NCBI GenBank assembly: GCA_947374315.1
Contig: CANCBK010000076.1
Span: forward strand, 1-7,813
Length of the DNA: 7,813 bases
Direction: 5' to 3'
DNA from: Burkholderiaceae bacterium
Lineage (GTDB): Bacteria; Pseudomonadota; Gammaproteobacteria; Burkholderiales; Burkholderiaceae
The notes beneath the pieces are model-generated. The model made no database searches and was not told the DNA's origin. It worked only from the letters and a program-made list of their open reading frames with translations. Shown here piece by piece: positions 1 through 7,277 of this stretch (the first letter of the stretch is position 1; the number at the start of each line of letters is the position of its first letter). A program made the position numbers and the translations under genes.

Positions 1-986
1 GGCGGGACGATTTTGGCTCTCACGCCAGAGTAATCGGCCTGCAATGCGCCGTCTTTTAGGCCAGGCCAGTACTGCCTGACTGCCGCATAAAAGCCCTCTC
101 CCCGCTTTGCATCAACCGTGTAGTTAATCTGGCTTTCCTCGTCAATATCGAGCCACTCCACATCTGGACCAAACTTCGCCTGACCACCCATATCCAAGGT
201 CAAATGCACACCTAAACCGCCGGGTTCCGGAATAGGGTATATCAAGTGGCTAAATGGTGATTTGCCAGATAAAGAGAAATAGTTACCTTTGGCAAAGTAA
301 GCTTTTGGTATGAGATCTTTGGAGAGGCCTTCAATTTTTTGAGCCAGCGCTGGAGCGCTCAGTCCCGCGCAATTAATCAGCAACTTCGTCTGAATGGTCA
401 TGCTATCAGCGCCACCAATGGTGAGCTCAAAACCACCTTCAGCATTTTTGCCGATTGGTTTAGCGCTGAGTAATGGAGATTGATAGGCAACCATGCCGCC
501 AGCATCCTCAAAGCCGCCCAGCAGTGACAACATTAATCCGTGGCTATCCACTACCCCGGTTGAACTTGAGAGTACCGCAGCCTCGCATTGCAACTGTGGC
601 TCCAACGCCTTAGCCTGCGCCCCAGAAATCATCTTGATATCTGGGACTTGATTATTTTGGGCTTTATACAAAATAGCCTGAAGATCATCCAACTGATTAG
701 CGTCAGTAGCCACAATGAGTTTGCCGTAGGCTTGCGTGCTCACTTGATGGCTGCGGCAGTACTCATATAAGAGGCGATTGCCTTCTACGCAGAGTTTGGC
801 TTTGAGAGAATCCTTTGGGTAATAAATTCCCGCATGAATCACCTCGCTATTGCGAGCGCTACTGATAGTCCCAAAGGAATCCTCTCGCTCGAGCAAAATA
901 GTTTCCCGACCTTGCAATGCCATCTCGCGAGCAACTGCCAAACCAACCACTCCAGCGCCCACTACTACGCAATCAACCTGCTCCAT
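1..986 (-). CDS. FAD-dependent oxidoreductase, L-2-hydroxyglutarate oxidase/dehydrogenase family (C-terminus cut off by window edge)
   Basis: Reading the minus strand from the ATG at 986-984 gives 328 uninterrupted codons to the left edge. The N-terminus has the FAD-binding Rossmann motif GAGVVG (residues 10-15), followed by an acidic end of strand 2 (LLERE, 31-35). Residues 43-56 (SARNSEVIHAGIYY) match the NSxVIHxGxYY block of E. coli LhgO, and LIYPIPEP...LGVHLT (248-263) matches its substrate-domain block. GVRAK (321-325) is also conserved. These flavoproteins oxidise L-2-hydroxyglutarate or related 2-hydroxy acids and pass electrons to the respiratory chain. That substrate is family knowledge; it could be another 2-hydroxy acid or an amino acid. 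Relatives are about 370-420 residues, so roughly 40 or more are missing. An AGGA lies 8 bases before the ATG and supports the start. The gene is divergent from pgi. Confidence 0.88.
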   Translation of the reverse strand, partial: MEQVDCVVVGAGVVGLAVAREMALQGRETILLEREDSFGTISSARNSEVIHAGIYYPKDSLKAKLCVEGNRLLYEYCRSHQVSTQAYGKLIVATDANQLDDLQAILYKAQNNQVPDIKMISGAQAKALEPQLQCEAAVLSSSTGVVDSHGLMLSLLGGFEDAGGMVAYQSPLLSAKPIGKNAEGGFELTIGGADSMTIQTKLLINCAGLSAPALAQKIEGLSKDLIPKAYFAKGNYFSLSGKSPFSHLIYPIPEPGGLGVHLTLDMGGQAKFGPDVEWLDIDEESQINYTVDAKRGEGFYAAVRQYWPGLKDGALQADYSGVRAKIVP

Positions 987-1053
987 TCGGCTTTTCCTGA
1001 CCTGATTTCAGATATGTCTCAATTTTGTAATGACTTTTGCCTCAGCTAAAGCC

Positions 1054-1083
1054 TTTATATTGCTGAAATCGTAACATTTTCAG
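1054..1083 (-). promoter_or_regulatory. Candidate sigma70 promoter for the FAD oxidoreductase
   Basis: On the minus strand, CTGAAA (1083-1078, 4 of 6 to TTGACA) is followed after 18 bases by TATAAA (1059-1054, 5 of 6 to TATAAT). This would start transcription near 1047, giving a leader of about 60 bases before the ATG at 986. It is consensus matching by eye only. Confidence 0.35.
1063..1083. repeat. Inverted repeat CTGAAA-N9-TTTCAG in the divergent spacer
   Basis: CTGAAA at 1063-1068 is mirrored by TTTCAG at 1078-1083 across 9 bases. One arm coincides with the candidate -35 of the leftward gene, and the repeat lies 44 bases or more before pgi. It could be a small operator, but six-base arms can arise by chance in AT-rich spacer DNA. 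No regulator can be named. Confidence 0.3.
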
Positions 1084-1111
1084 TGTTTTAAGGGGATTTT
1101 GATGACCTTAT

Positions 1112-1120
1112 TGATAAAAT
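1112..1120 (+). promoter_or_regulatory. Extended -10 promoter of pgi, possibly giving a leaderless mRNA
   Basis: TGATAAAAT is a full extended -10 (TG, one base, then TAAAAT, 5 of 6 to TATAAT). No good -35 stands 16-18 bases upstream, which extended -10 promoters can tolerate. Only six bases separate the hexamer from the ATG at 1127, so the predicted start of transcription falls on or beside the A of the start codon. Confidence 0.5.
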
Positions 1121-1126
1121 CTAGCA

Positions 1127-2623
1127 ATGTCTGTGCAAGCCCAATTAGCTAACCAAAGTGTTCATTCAGCCCTCGAGATGGTGCTGGACACCGCCTATCA
1201 AGGAATTGATGCGGCTCAGTGGAAAAAGCTCTTTGCCGGCGCACGTCAATCGCAGTTAGAGCAATTCATTATTGATATGTTTGCTGGCAAGCACATCAAT
1301 AATAGTGAAGATCGCCCTGCCCTCCATTCCGCACTTCGCAATCTCAGCAAAACGCCCGTTTTGATTGATGGTAAAGACGTCATGCCAGCTGTATCTGAAG
1401 TTTGGCATCGCATTGAAGCCTTGTGCAATAAATGGGTTGGCGTAACTGATGTCATTCATATTGGTATTGGCGGATCTGATTTTGGTCCTCGCCTAGCTAT
1501 CGAAGCTTTAGCCCATGTTCCCGGCATTGAAAGCCGCGGCATGCGTATGCATTTCTTAGCCAATATTGATACTGCTGAGCTTGCTCGTATCTTGGCTCGC
1601 GCTCAGCCACACAGCACTCGTGTGATTGTGGTCTCGAAGTCATTCACCACCCTTGAAACTTCCATGAATGCCAAAGCCGTTGTTGCTTGGCTTAAAGACA
1701 GTGGGTGTACTACCAGCCAAATCGCCCATGCTTTGTATGCAGTCACCGCCAATATCCCTGCTGCCAAAGACTTTGGTGTCAACGAGGACAATATCTTTCC
1801 TTTCTGGGATTGGGTTGGTGGTCGTTACTCCGTTTGGTCTGCAGTAGGCCTGCCCATTGCCTTGCAATATGGCTTTGAAACTTTCAAACAGTTTTTAGCT
1901 GGTGCTGAAGCAATGGATCTGCATTTCAAGAATGCACCCCTAGAGCAAAATCTACCCGTCATCATGGCGCTCTCTTTGCTGTATCAACAAGAGAAACATG
2001 ACATCAAAGCATATGCTGCTATTCCATATGCGGATGCCTTGGATTGGTTTCCGAAATGGTTACAACAGCTTGATATGGAAAGTAATGGCAAGAGCGTGGA
2101 TCGCAATGGCAAGCCAGTGAAGCACTCTTCACCAGTCGTCTTTGGTAGCGCTGGCAGCAATGCACAACACTCCTACTTCCAACTCTTTCATCAGGGGACG
2201 GAGATCATTCCGATTGATTTCATTGCAGTTCGTGAACCCATGAGTGATCGGCCTGAGGCTGTAGCACATCACCGCATTCTGCTCTCCAATTGCTTGGCAC
2301 AAGCGCAAGCATTGGCGAATGGCAAAACCGCTAACAACCCGAATGATGTCTACCCTGGTAAGCGTCCGAGCAATCTTTTGTTGCTGCCAAAACTCAATGC
2401 CTTTTATCTTGGCGCCCTACTCGCTTTATATGAGAACCGCACTGCGACATTAGGTGCTTTGTGGAACATCAATAGTTTTGACCAGCCCGGTGTCGAATAC
2501 GGCAAAGTTCTAGCTAAGCCGATTGAGAAAGCCCTTGCAAGCCATCAACATGATATTGCTGCCAGTGCAGACATTGACGCTGTCACTGCCGCTCGTATTA
2601 ATCTATTAAATTCAAATAACTAG
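1127..2623 (+). CDS. pgi: Glucose-6-phosphate isomerase
   Basis: This cytoplasmic enzyme interconverts glucose-6-phosphate and fructose-6-phosphate in glycolysis and gluconeogenesis. The 498-residue product shows the family blocks in order: GIGGSDFGP (113-121), the phosphate-binding SKSFTTLET (170-178), GGRYSVWSAVGLP (231-243) and FDQPGVEYGK (451-460). By alignment of motifs to E. coli Pgi (Glu355, His386, Lys514), the catalytic residues are Glu318 in MESNGK, His348 in NAQHSY and Lys460. It is about 50 residues shorter than the E. coli enzyme, mostly before Glu318 and partly between Glu318 and Lys460; nothing catalytic is lost. An in-frame TAA at 1115-1117 means no start lies upstream of 1127. 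No Shine-Dalgarno precedes that ATG; the next in-frame ATG (1178, residue 18) has none either. The gene is followed 46 bases later by the AlgC-type mutase on the same strand. Confidence 0.97.
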   Translation: MSVQAQLANQSVHSALEMVLDTAYQGIDAAQWKKLFAGARQSQLEQFIIDMFAGKHINNSEDRPALHSALRNLSKTPVLIDGKDVMPAVSEVWHRIEALCNKWVGVTDVIHIGIGGSDFGPRLAIEALAHVPGIESRGMRMHFLANIDTAELARILARAQPHSTRVIVVSKSFTTLETSMNAKAVVAWLKDSGCTTSQIAHALYAVTANIPAAKDFGVNEDNIFPFWDWVGGRYSVWSAVGLPIALQYGFETFKQFLAGAEAMDLHFKNAPLEQNLPVIMALSLLYQQEKHDIKAYAAIPYADALDWFPKWLQQLDMESNGKSVDRNGKPVKHSSPVVFGSAGSNAQHSYFQLFHQGTEIIPIDFIAVREPMSDRPEAVAHHRILLSNCLAQAQALANGKTANNPNDVYPGKRPSNLLLLPKLNAFYLGALLALYENRTATLGALWNINSFDQPGVEYGKVLAKPIEKALASHQHDIAASADIDAVTAARINLLNSNN

Positions 2624-2627
2624 TTAT

Positions 2628-2654
2628 CACCCCTTGTAATTAGCGGGTGTTTTT
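2628..2654 (+). terminator. Weak hairpin plus T-run between pgi and the mutase gene
   Basis: CACCC (2628-2632) can pair with GGGTG (2645-2649) across a 12-base loop and is followed at once by five T (2650-2654). The shape is that of an intrinsic terminator, but the stem is only five pairs and the loop is large. It is more likely a partial attenuator or 3'-end stabiliser than a full stop. It ends four bases before the mutase ribosome-binding site. Confidence 0.35.
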
Positions 2655-2669
2655 ACTGAAGGATCTGTA

Positions 2670-4055
2670 ATGCAATTGTCTCCATCTATTTTTAAAGCTT
2701 ATGACATCCGCGGCATTATTGATGAGACCCTAGATCCCTCTATCGCCAAACTAATTGGTCAAGCATTTGGTACGGAGATGCGTGAGCTTGGTGAGACCGA
2801 TATCGTCATCGGTCGCGATGGCCGCTTATCTGGGCCCAGCTTGATTGAGGCTTTGACAGAAGGCCTGCTCTCTACCGGCATTAATGTGATTGATCTGGGT
2901 ATGGTGGCAACACCAATGGTGTACTTTGCTGCCAACCACACCATTGATGGCAAGACACCGAAGTCCGGCATCATGATTACTGGTAGCCACAATCCCCCGA
3001 ACTACAACGGCTTCAAAATGGTTTTGGGTACATCGGCTATTTATGGTGAGCAGATTCAGGATTTGCGTAAGCGCATTGAAGCCAAGAAGTTTGCTACAGG
3101 TCAGGGAACAAGAAGTACTTTTGATATTTTCCCGATGTATATCAACTATATCGTTGGCGATATAAAGTTGGCTCGCCCGATGAAGATTGCGGTGGACTGC
3201 GGCAATGGTGTTGGCGGCGCATTTGCAGGCAAGTTATTTAGAGCTCTAGGTTGTGAAGTTCAAGAACTGTTCTGCGAAGTTGATGGACATTTTCCAAATC
3301 ATCATCCAGATCCAGCCCATATTGAGAACTTACAAGACCTCATCAAGAACCTACAGACTACCGATAATGAATTAGGTCTCGCCTTTGATGGAGATGCGGA
3401 TCGTTTAGGTGTGGTCACTAAAGATGGTCAAGTGATTTTCCCGGACCGTCAGATGATGCTCTTCGCCAAAGACGTTCTGTCCCGCAATCCAGGCGGTCAA
3501 ATTATTTACGATGTGAAATGCACTCGCAATCTAGCGACCTATATAAAAGAGCATGGTGGTGAACCTATCATGTGGAAAACCGGCCATTCTTTAGTCAAAG
3601 CGAAGTTAAAAGAAACTGGTGCCCCACTCGCTGGTGAGATGAGCGGCCACATCTTCTTTAAGGATCGCTGGTTTGGCTTTGATGATGGTCTATATACGGG
3701 CGCACGCTTACTAGAGATTCTCAGCAAAGAGAAGAATCCAAGCGACACCCTCAATAACTTACCAAATGCGATCTGCACTCCAGAGTTGCAGCTCGCTTGC
3801 GCCGAAGGTGAACCTTTTGCCTTGCTAGAAACTATTAAAGCCAATGCGAAGTTCCCTACCTCTGAATCCATCAACACTATTGATGGTGTGCGCGTGGAAT
3901 ATGCCGATGGCTTTGGTTTAGCCCGACCATCTAACACTACTCCAGTGGTAGTGATGCGCTTTGAGGCAGATAGCGAAGAAGCAATTAAGCGTATTCAAGC
4001 GGAATTTAAAGCGGTCTTACTGGCAGCAAAGCCAGAAGCAAAACTAACTTTTTAA
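2670..4055 (+). CDS. algC: Phosphomannomutase/phosphoglucomutase, AlgC type
   Basis: This alpha-D-phosphohexomutase interconverts mannose-6-P/mannose-1-P and glucose-6-P/glucose-1-P, supplying precursors for GDP-mannose, UDP-glucose and surface polysaccharides. The 461 residues match Pseudomonas AlgC (463) in length and in all four domains. YDIRG (11-15) and GRDGRLSGP (48-56) lead domain 1. TGSHNP (104-109) carries the phosphorylated Ser106. DGDADR (240-245) supplies the three Asp ligands of Mg2+. GEMSGH (322-327) is the sugar-recognition loop, and RPSNTTP (419-425) is the C-terminal phosphate-binding loop. AAGGA six bases before the ATG is a clear ribosome-binding site and confirms the start. 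The gene is 46 bases behind pgi on the same strand; it may be co-transcribed with it, subject to the weak hairpin between. The dual specificity is inferred from AlgC similarity. Confidence 0.94.
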   Translation: MQLSPSIFKAYDIRGIIDETLDPSIAKLIGQAFGTEMRELGETDIVIGRDGRLSGPSLIEALTEGLLSTGINVIDLGMVATPMVYFAANHTIDGKTPKSGIMITGSHNPPNYNGFKMVLGTSAIYGEQIQDLRKRIEAKKFATGQGTRSTFDIFPMYINYIVGDIKLARPMKIAVDCGNGVGGAFAGKLFRALGCEVQELFCEVDGHFPNHHPDPAHIENLQDLIKNLQTTDNELGLAFDGDADRLGVVTKDGQVIFPDRQMMLFAKDVLSRNPGGQIIYDVKCTRNLATYIKEHGGEPIMWKTGHSLVKAKLKETGAPLAGEMSGHIFFKDRWFGFDDGLYTGARLLEILSKEKNPSDTLNNLPNAICTPELQLACAEGEPFALLETIKANAKFPTSESINTIDGVRVEYADGFGLARPSNTTPVVVMRFEADSEEAIKRIQAEFKAVLLAAKPEAKLTF

Positions 4056-4178
4056 ACTCGATTGCAGCATGTAATTCTCACCACAATCTACGTCACTATT
4101 TTGATCGGTACTATTTCTAGAGGCGGAAGCTCCTACAGACCCATACTTCATTAAACGCAATACCTACCTTGGCTCAAA

Positions 4179-5947
4179 TTAGAAGTTATAGCTTCCAGTA
4201 ATCCAACCCCTTGGTTGCGTAGTGGTGCCATCGGTATTCACTGGCTGACCTGTTTGACTGTAAAGTGGGTTTTGCCCAATCTTCCAGGCAACCATTGCGC
4301 CGATATTCCAACCTTCATAATCCCACTTCAAACCTAAACCTGCGCCCATAAGAGAGTAGGTGTTGTTAGCGTTCGTAGAACCCTGCCAATCGGGATAAAC
4401 AAATTTGTATTGCTGAACTACACCGGCATCAAAGAATGCGCTTGCCATTAGCTTTGGCTGTAACTGCCGCCTTAGTTCAACTGAAAAAAGTCCACCTTGA
4501 GAGCCGCCAGATTGCGCGACTGGATATGCGCGCACGCCGTAAGGACCGCCTAGATAAAACTGCTCTGCCGAGTTCAGATTAGTCGAGGAAAACTGGCCAG
4601 AGAGTGAGGTGTACAAAGTTGTCTCGCCATCTTGAGCTAATAACTGATTACGATTTCCGGAGAGTGTCAGCTTGCTGAAGGTACTGGGTGTAATGGGCTG
4701 ATATACCGTAGGCGTAGTGTTTGGAACGGCATACATACTGTAGCTCGCCATGCTGGTTCCCAACAGATTGAGATAGCCAAAAACTGCAGTTACCGATCCA
4801 CTAGAGATCGCACCATAACCTATGCCATCAACCATGTTTCCCGACATTCCAACTGAGATATTGTTAATGTTGTAAGCACTAATCGTACTGCTAGTGATCG
4901 TATTGCGGTTGTTGTAACTCTTTATGCGTAGTTCAGGCTGGTATTCAAATTGGCGCCTTGTGAACGAAGCAAAGGGTAGGCGGCACTTAAACCAGTAGTC
5001 CAAGCATCGCCTGCACCACCAGTCGAGGCGTAGTTACTGACGTTTTTATATTGCAAGTAGGTCCCAGCCAAACCCAATCTCAAACCATTCTCTGAACCTG
5101 GTACTGAGATTGCGCCTTGCACATACTGCGAGCCCTCGGAAAAGATACCGCTCAAGGATGCTGAATCACCAATACCCAATGGGCCGTTGAGATTTAAGGC
5201 AAATACGCCTTGGTTAGCACCAGTAGTTCGGCTTCCATAGTTATTTGCCTCAACCCTACCCTGTACTAAATTTGGTTGCGCTAACTGAACACGCACATTG
5301 GTTTCGCCATCCTTATCGCCTGGCTCTAACTGACTGGAAACCATGACGCCTGGGGTTTCATTCAGAATCACAATCGCTCGCTCAAGCTTGTCCATATTCA
5401 ATGGGTCGCCCTGAGTGTTTGCATAACTAATGTACTTGGCCGCGCGCTCTTTACTAAAACGAGTGGGGCCCTGCGGATTCTCTACTACGACCTTACCCAA
5501 CTTGGCTTCAGTTACTAAAATTTTCACTACGCCATCAGCAATTTTTTGCGGCGGCAAAATTGCTTGGACTGTATAACCCTTGCTGCGATACAAATTCTGA
5601 ATGGCGTCACACACTCTTTGTAAGTCATCAAAGCTTACTGGTACTCCAACCCATGAGCGAATCGCAAGTTGCACTTCGGCTTCGGGAAGAATATTTACAC
5701 CCTCAATGGCAAAAGATTTCACCATAAAGCGCAACTCACCCTCTTTGGGCTGAGCGGGCTGAACAGGTGCGGCTCTACCCGGCTCTGGCAGCGCTAACGG
5801 GGAAGGTAATGGCAACTGTTGCTCTAAGCCCTGTTGCAATGCCCCTGCATCGACCTGCGCGTAAACATGCCCAGCAGAAAAGACACCTATTGCCGCTAGA
5901 GCGAATAATGATTGATGAAATTGATTCAATGGTGTCTTGTATTTCAA
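4179..5947 (-). pseudogene. TpsB outer-membrane transporter (ShlB/FhaC/HecB family), broken by a one-base frameshift
   Basis: Members are Omp85-superfamily pores that export a large TpsA exoprotein across the outer membrane. The 5' reading frame (5947-4922) encodes 341 residues: a signal peptide (1-30, cleavage after VYA), a proline-rich linker (about 45-70), a POTRA domain (about 74-148) and the first part of the beta-barrel. It stops at a TAA (4924-4922). The rest of the barrel continues in another frame to 4179 and includes GGPYGVRAYP, equivalent to the conserved VRGY/F loop-6 motif, and a terminal Phe typical of outer-membrane proteins. Restoring one base gives about 589 residues, a normal family length (FhaC is roughly 555-585). 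The start is TTG (5947-5945): an in-frame TGA lies 21 bases before it, no nearby in-frame ATG exists, and a GGA sits 5 bases upstream. No TpsA partner is visible. A sequencing error is the alternative explanation. Confidence 0.85.
4920..4927 (-). other. Frameshift site in the tpsB gene
   Basis: On the minus strand the first frame reads Asn-Tyr-Ala (GCA at 4927-4925) and then TAA. The downstream frame resumes with AAG (4922-4920), encoding Lys-Ser-Tyr-Asn-Asn-Arg. Only TA (4924-4923) stands between, so one missing base after TA would restore Ala-Tyr-Lys-Ser-Tyr. No slippery heptamer or following strong stem was seen, which argues against programmed frameshifting. Confidence 0.85.
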
Positions 5948-5999
5948 AATAATCCAAAAAAGCCGGAATCAGGCTAAGTACCTGATAAATGATAGATAA

Positions 6000-6026
6000 A
6001 GTATATTCCCAATGGGGGGTTCCCAA
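6000..6026 (-). promoter_or_regulatory. Candidate promoter of the tpsB gene
   Basis: On the minus strand TTGGGA (6026-6021, 4 of 6 to TTGACA) is followed after 15 bases by TATACT (6005-6000, 5 of 6 to TATAAT). Transcription would begin near 5993, leaving a leader of about 45 bases before the TTG start. The spacer is short, so the -35 assignment is weak; the -10 is the better half. Confidence 0.35.
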
Positions 6027-6027
6027 T
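6006..6027. repeat. Direct repeat of TTCCCAAT at 14-bp pitch
   Basis: TTCCCAAT occurs at 6006-6013 and again, exactly, at 6020-6027, separated by GGGGGG (6014-6019). On the minus strand it reads ATTGGGAA, six C, ATTGGGAA. The pair covers the spacer and -35 of the candidate tpsB promoter, where a regulator could act. The copies are 14 bases apart, not a whole number of helical turns. Confidence 0.5.
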
Positions 6028-6064
6028 AGCCATAGGACAAATGTCGGTGTTTAAGCAGTTATCA

Positions 6065-6080
6065 ATTTTCAGGTGAAAAT
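6065..6080. repeat. 16-bp dyad ATTTTCAGGTGAAAAT upstream of nadA
   Basis: ATTTTCA (6065-6071) and TGAAAAT (6074-6080) are perfect inverted arms around GG. The dyad ends 24 bases before the nadA ATG and would sit over the -35 region if TAAGAT at 6094-6099 is the -10. This is a plausible operator for a dimeric repressor. I cannot match it with confidence to a known NAD-pathway regulator. Confidence 0.45.
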
Positions 6081-6093
6081 AGCATCTCTCGTT

Positions 6094-6099
6094 TAAGAT
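6094..6099 (+). promoter_or_regulatory. Possible -10 of nadA close to its start codon
   Basis: TAAGAT matches 4 of 6 bases of TATAAT and lies five bases before the ATG at 6105, a spacing that would give a very short or absent leader. No clear -35 or extended -10 accompanies it. Another -10 is possible at TAGCAT (6080-6085), so this is a weak call. Confidence 0.2.
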
Positions 6100-6104
6100 T
6101 TGAT

Positions 6105-7232
6105 ATGAATTCAACAGTTAGCACCCCAATTGCCTTTGACTATCCCCAGCAGAATGCCGCTGGGACCACCTGCACTGCCCAAGCCTGGGCCAAAACACCC
6201 CCACAACTGCATGGAGCTGAAAAAGCCGCTGTCATTGCCCGCATCAAGCAATTACTGATCGAGAAAGATGCCGCCTTGGTGGCTCACTACTATGTGGACG
6301 GCGATATCCAAGATTTGGCTTTATCAACCGGTGGCTTTGTAGCCGACTCTCTGGAAATGGCACGCTTTGGTAAAAATCACTCTGCCAAGAATTTAATCGT
6401 AGCTGGCGTGCGATTCATGGGGGAGTCTGCCAAGATTCTGAGTCCCGAGAAACGCGTCTTTATGCCAGACTTAGATGCCACCTGCTCTTTAGATCTAGGT
6501 TGTGATGCTACAGACTTTGCGGCATTTAGAGCTTTGCATCCCGATCGCACTGTAGTTGTCTATGCCAATACCAGCGCTGCTGTTAAAGCCCAAGCTGATT
6601 GGATGGTGACTAGCTCTTGCGCTTTAGCGATCGTTCATCAACTCAAAGTTGAGGGTAAGAAAATTCTGTGGGCACCTGATCGCCATTTAGGTCGCTACAT
6701 TCAAGAGCAGACTGGCGCTGATATGTTGCTATGGAATGGCGCTTGTATTGTTCATGATGAATTTAAAGCAGTTGAATTAGAAATGTTGATGGCCGCACAT
6801 CCCAATGCCATGGTTTTGGTTCACCCAGAGTCACCGCAAGCAGTGGTGGATTTAGCAGATGTTGTTGGCTCCACCTCCGCCATGATCAAAGCCGTAGTAG
6901 AAGGCAGTGCCACTGAATATATTGTGGCGACTGATAACGGCATCTTGCATCGCATGCGCCAACTGGCACCTAATAAGGCATTAATTGAAGCCCCTACTGC
7001 TGGTAACAGCGCTACCTGTAAGAGTTGTGCACACTGCCCTTGGATGGCTATGAATGGTTTACAAGGAATCCTGAACTGTCTTGAGAATGCCTCAGGTGAG
7101 ATCTTTATCGAGGAAGATGTGCGAGTTAAGGCACTAGGCTGCGTCGAACGCATGCTGGACTTCACCCAGAATCATCCTGACCTGCTTGCCAAAGCACAGC
7201 ATGGCTTTGTTAAAAATATTGGTGCGGCTTAA
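6105..7232 (+). CDS. nadA: Quinolinate synthase
   Basis: NadA condenses iminoaspartate (from NadB) with dihydroxyacetone phosphate to form quinolinate in de novo NAD synthesis; it is a cytoplasmic, oxygen-sensitive [4Fe-4S] enzyme. The 375 residues align along their length with E. coli NadA (347). The three cluster ligands are visible as Cys127 (TCSLDLGC), Cys214 (GACIVHDEF) and Cys311, the last of the CxxCxxC at 305-311; each is 14 residues later than in E. coli because of a longer N-terminus. HYY (61-63), [12 protein letters not shown] (151-162) and VHPESPQA (239-246) are substrate-site blocks. The first 35 residues are poorly conserved, but no better in-frame start with a ribosome-binding site is evident. 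The Shine-Dalgarno before 6105 is weak (AAGAT only). nadC follows after 45 bases on the same strand, so the two are probably one transcription unit. Confidence 0.97.
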   Translation: MNSTVSTPIAFDYPQQNAAGTTCTAQAWAKTPPQLHGAEKAAVIARIKQLLIEKDAALVAHYYVDGDIQDLALSTGGFVADSLEMARFGKNHSAKNLIVAGVRFMGESAKILSPEKRVFMPDLDATCSLDLGCDATDFAAFRALHPDRTVVVYANTSAAVKAQADWMVTSSCALAIVHQLKVEGKKILWAPDRHLGRYIQEQTGADMLLWNGACIVHDEFKAVELEMLMAAHPNAMVLVHPESPQAVVDLADVVGSTSAMIKAVVEGSATEYIVATDNGILHRMRQLAPNKALIEAPTAGNSATCKSCAHCPWMAMNGLQGILNCLENASGEIFIEEDVRVKALGCVERMLDFTQNHPDLLAKAQHGFVKNIGAA

Positions 7233-7277
7233 TTGCTTATTTTGTATTTTGTTTTTTTAATTTAGATCGATTCATTC

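Noticed and set aside
588..1049. Two short plus-strand reading frames (588-770 and 834-1049)
   Set aside because: They run antisense inside the oxidoreductase gene and its leader, which has full family motifs; neither has a recognisable domain.
3539..3937. A 132-codon minus-strand frame inside the mutase gene
   Set aside because: It lies opposite conserved mutase motifs (GEMSGH, RPSNTTP) and has low-complexity, domain-free sequence, so it is a shadow frame.
4056..4178. A bidirectional terminator in the convergent gap
   Set aside because: The only candidate (around 4119-4136) has three pairs, then a mismatch, and no T-run on either strand. I see no supported feature in this gap.
4920..4927. 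Programmed -1 frameshifting in tpsB
   Set aside because: There is no X-XXY-YYZ slippery heptamer before the stop and no obvious stem after it; TpsB proteins are not known to use recoding.
5775..6026. A minus-strand frame crossing the tpsB promoter and signal-peptide region
   Set aside because: It overlaps the real tpsB start in another frame, and its 3' part is only an alternative reading of the signal-peptide and linker DNA.
6821..7165. A 114-codon minus-strand frame inside nadA
   Set aside because: It is antisense to the nadA Fe-S cluster region and shows no domain or ribosome-binding site.
7233..7277. The run of seven T (7252-7258) between nadA and nadC as a terminator
   Set aside because: No GC-rich stem precedes the T-run, and the two genes are adjacent steps of one pathway, so read-through is expected.
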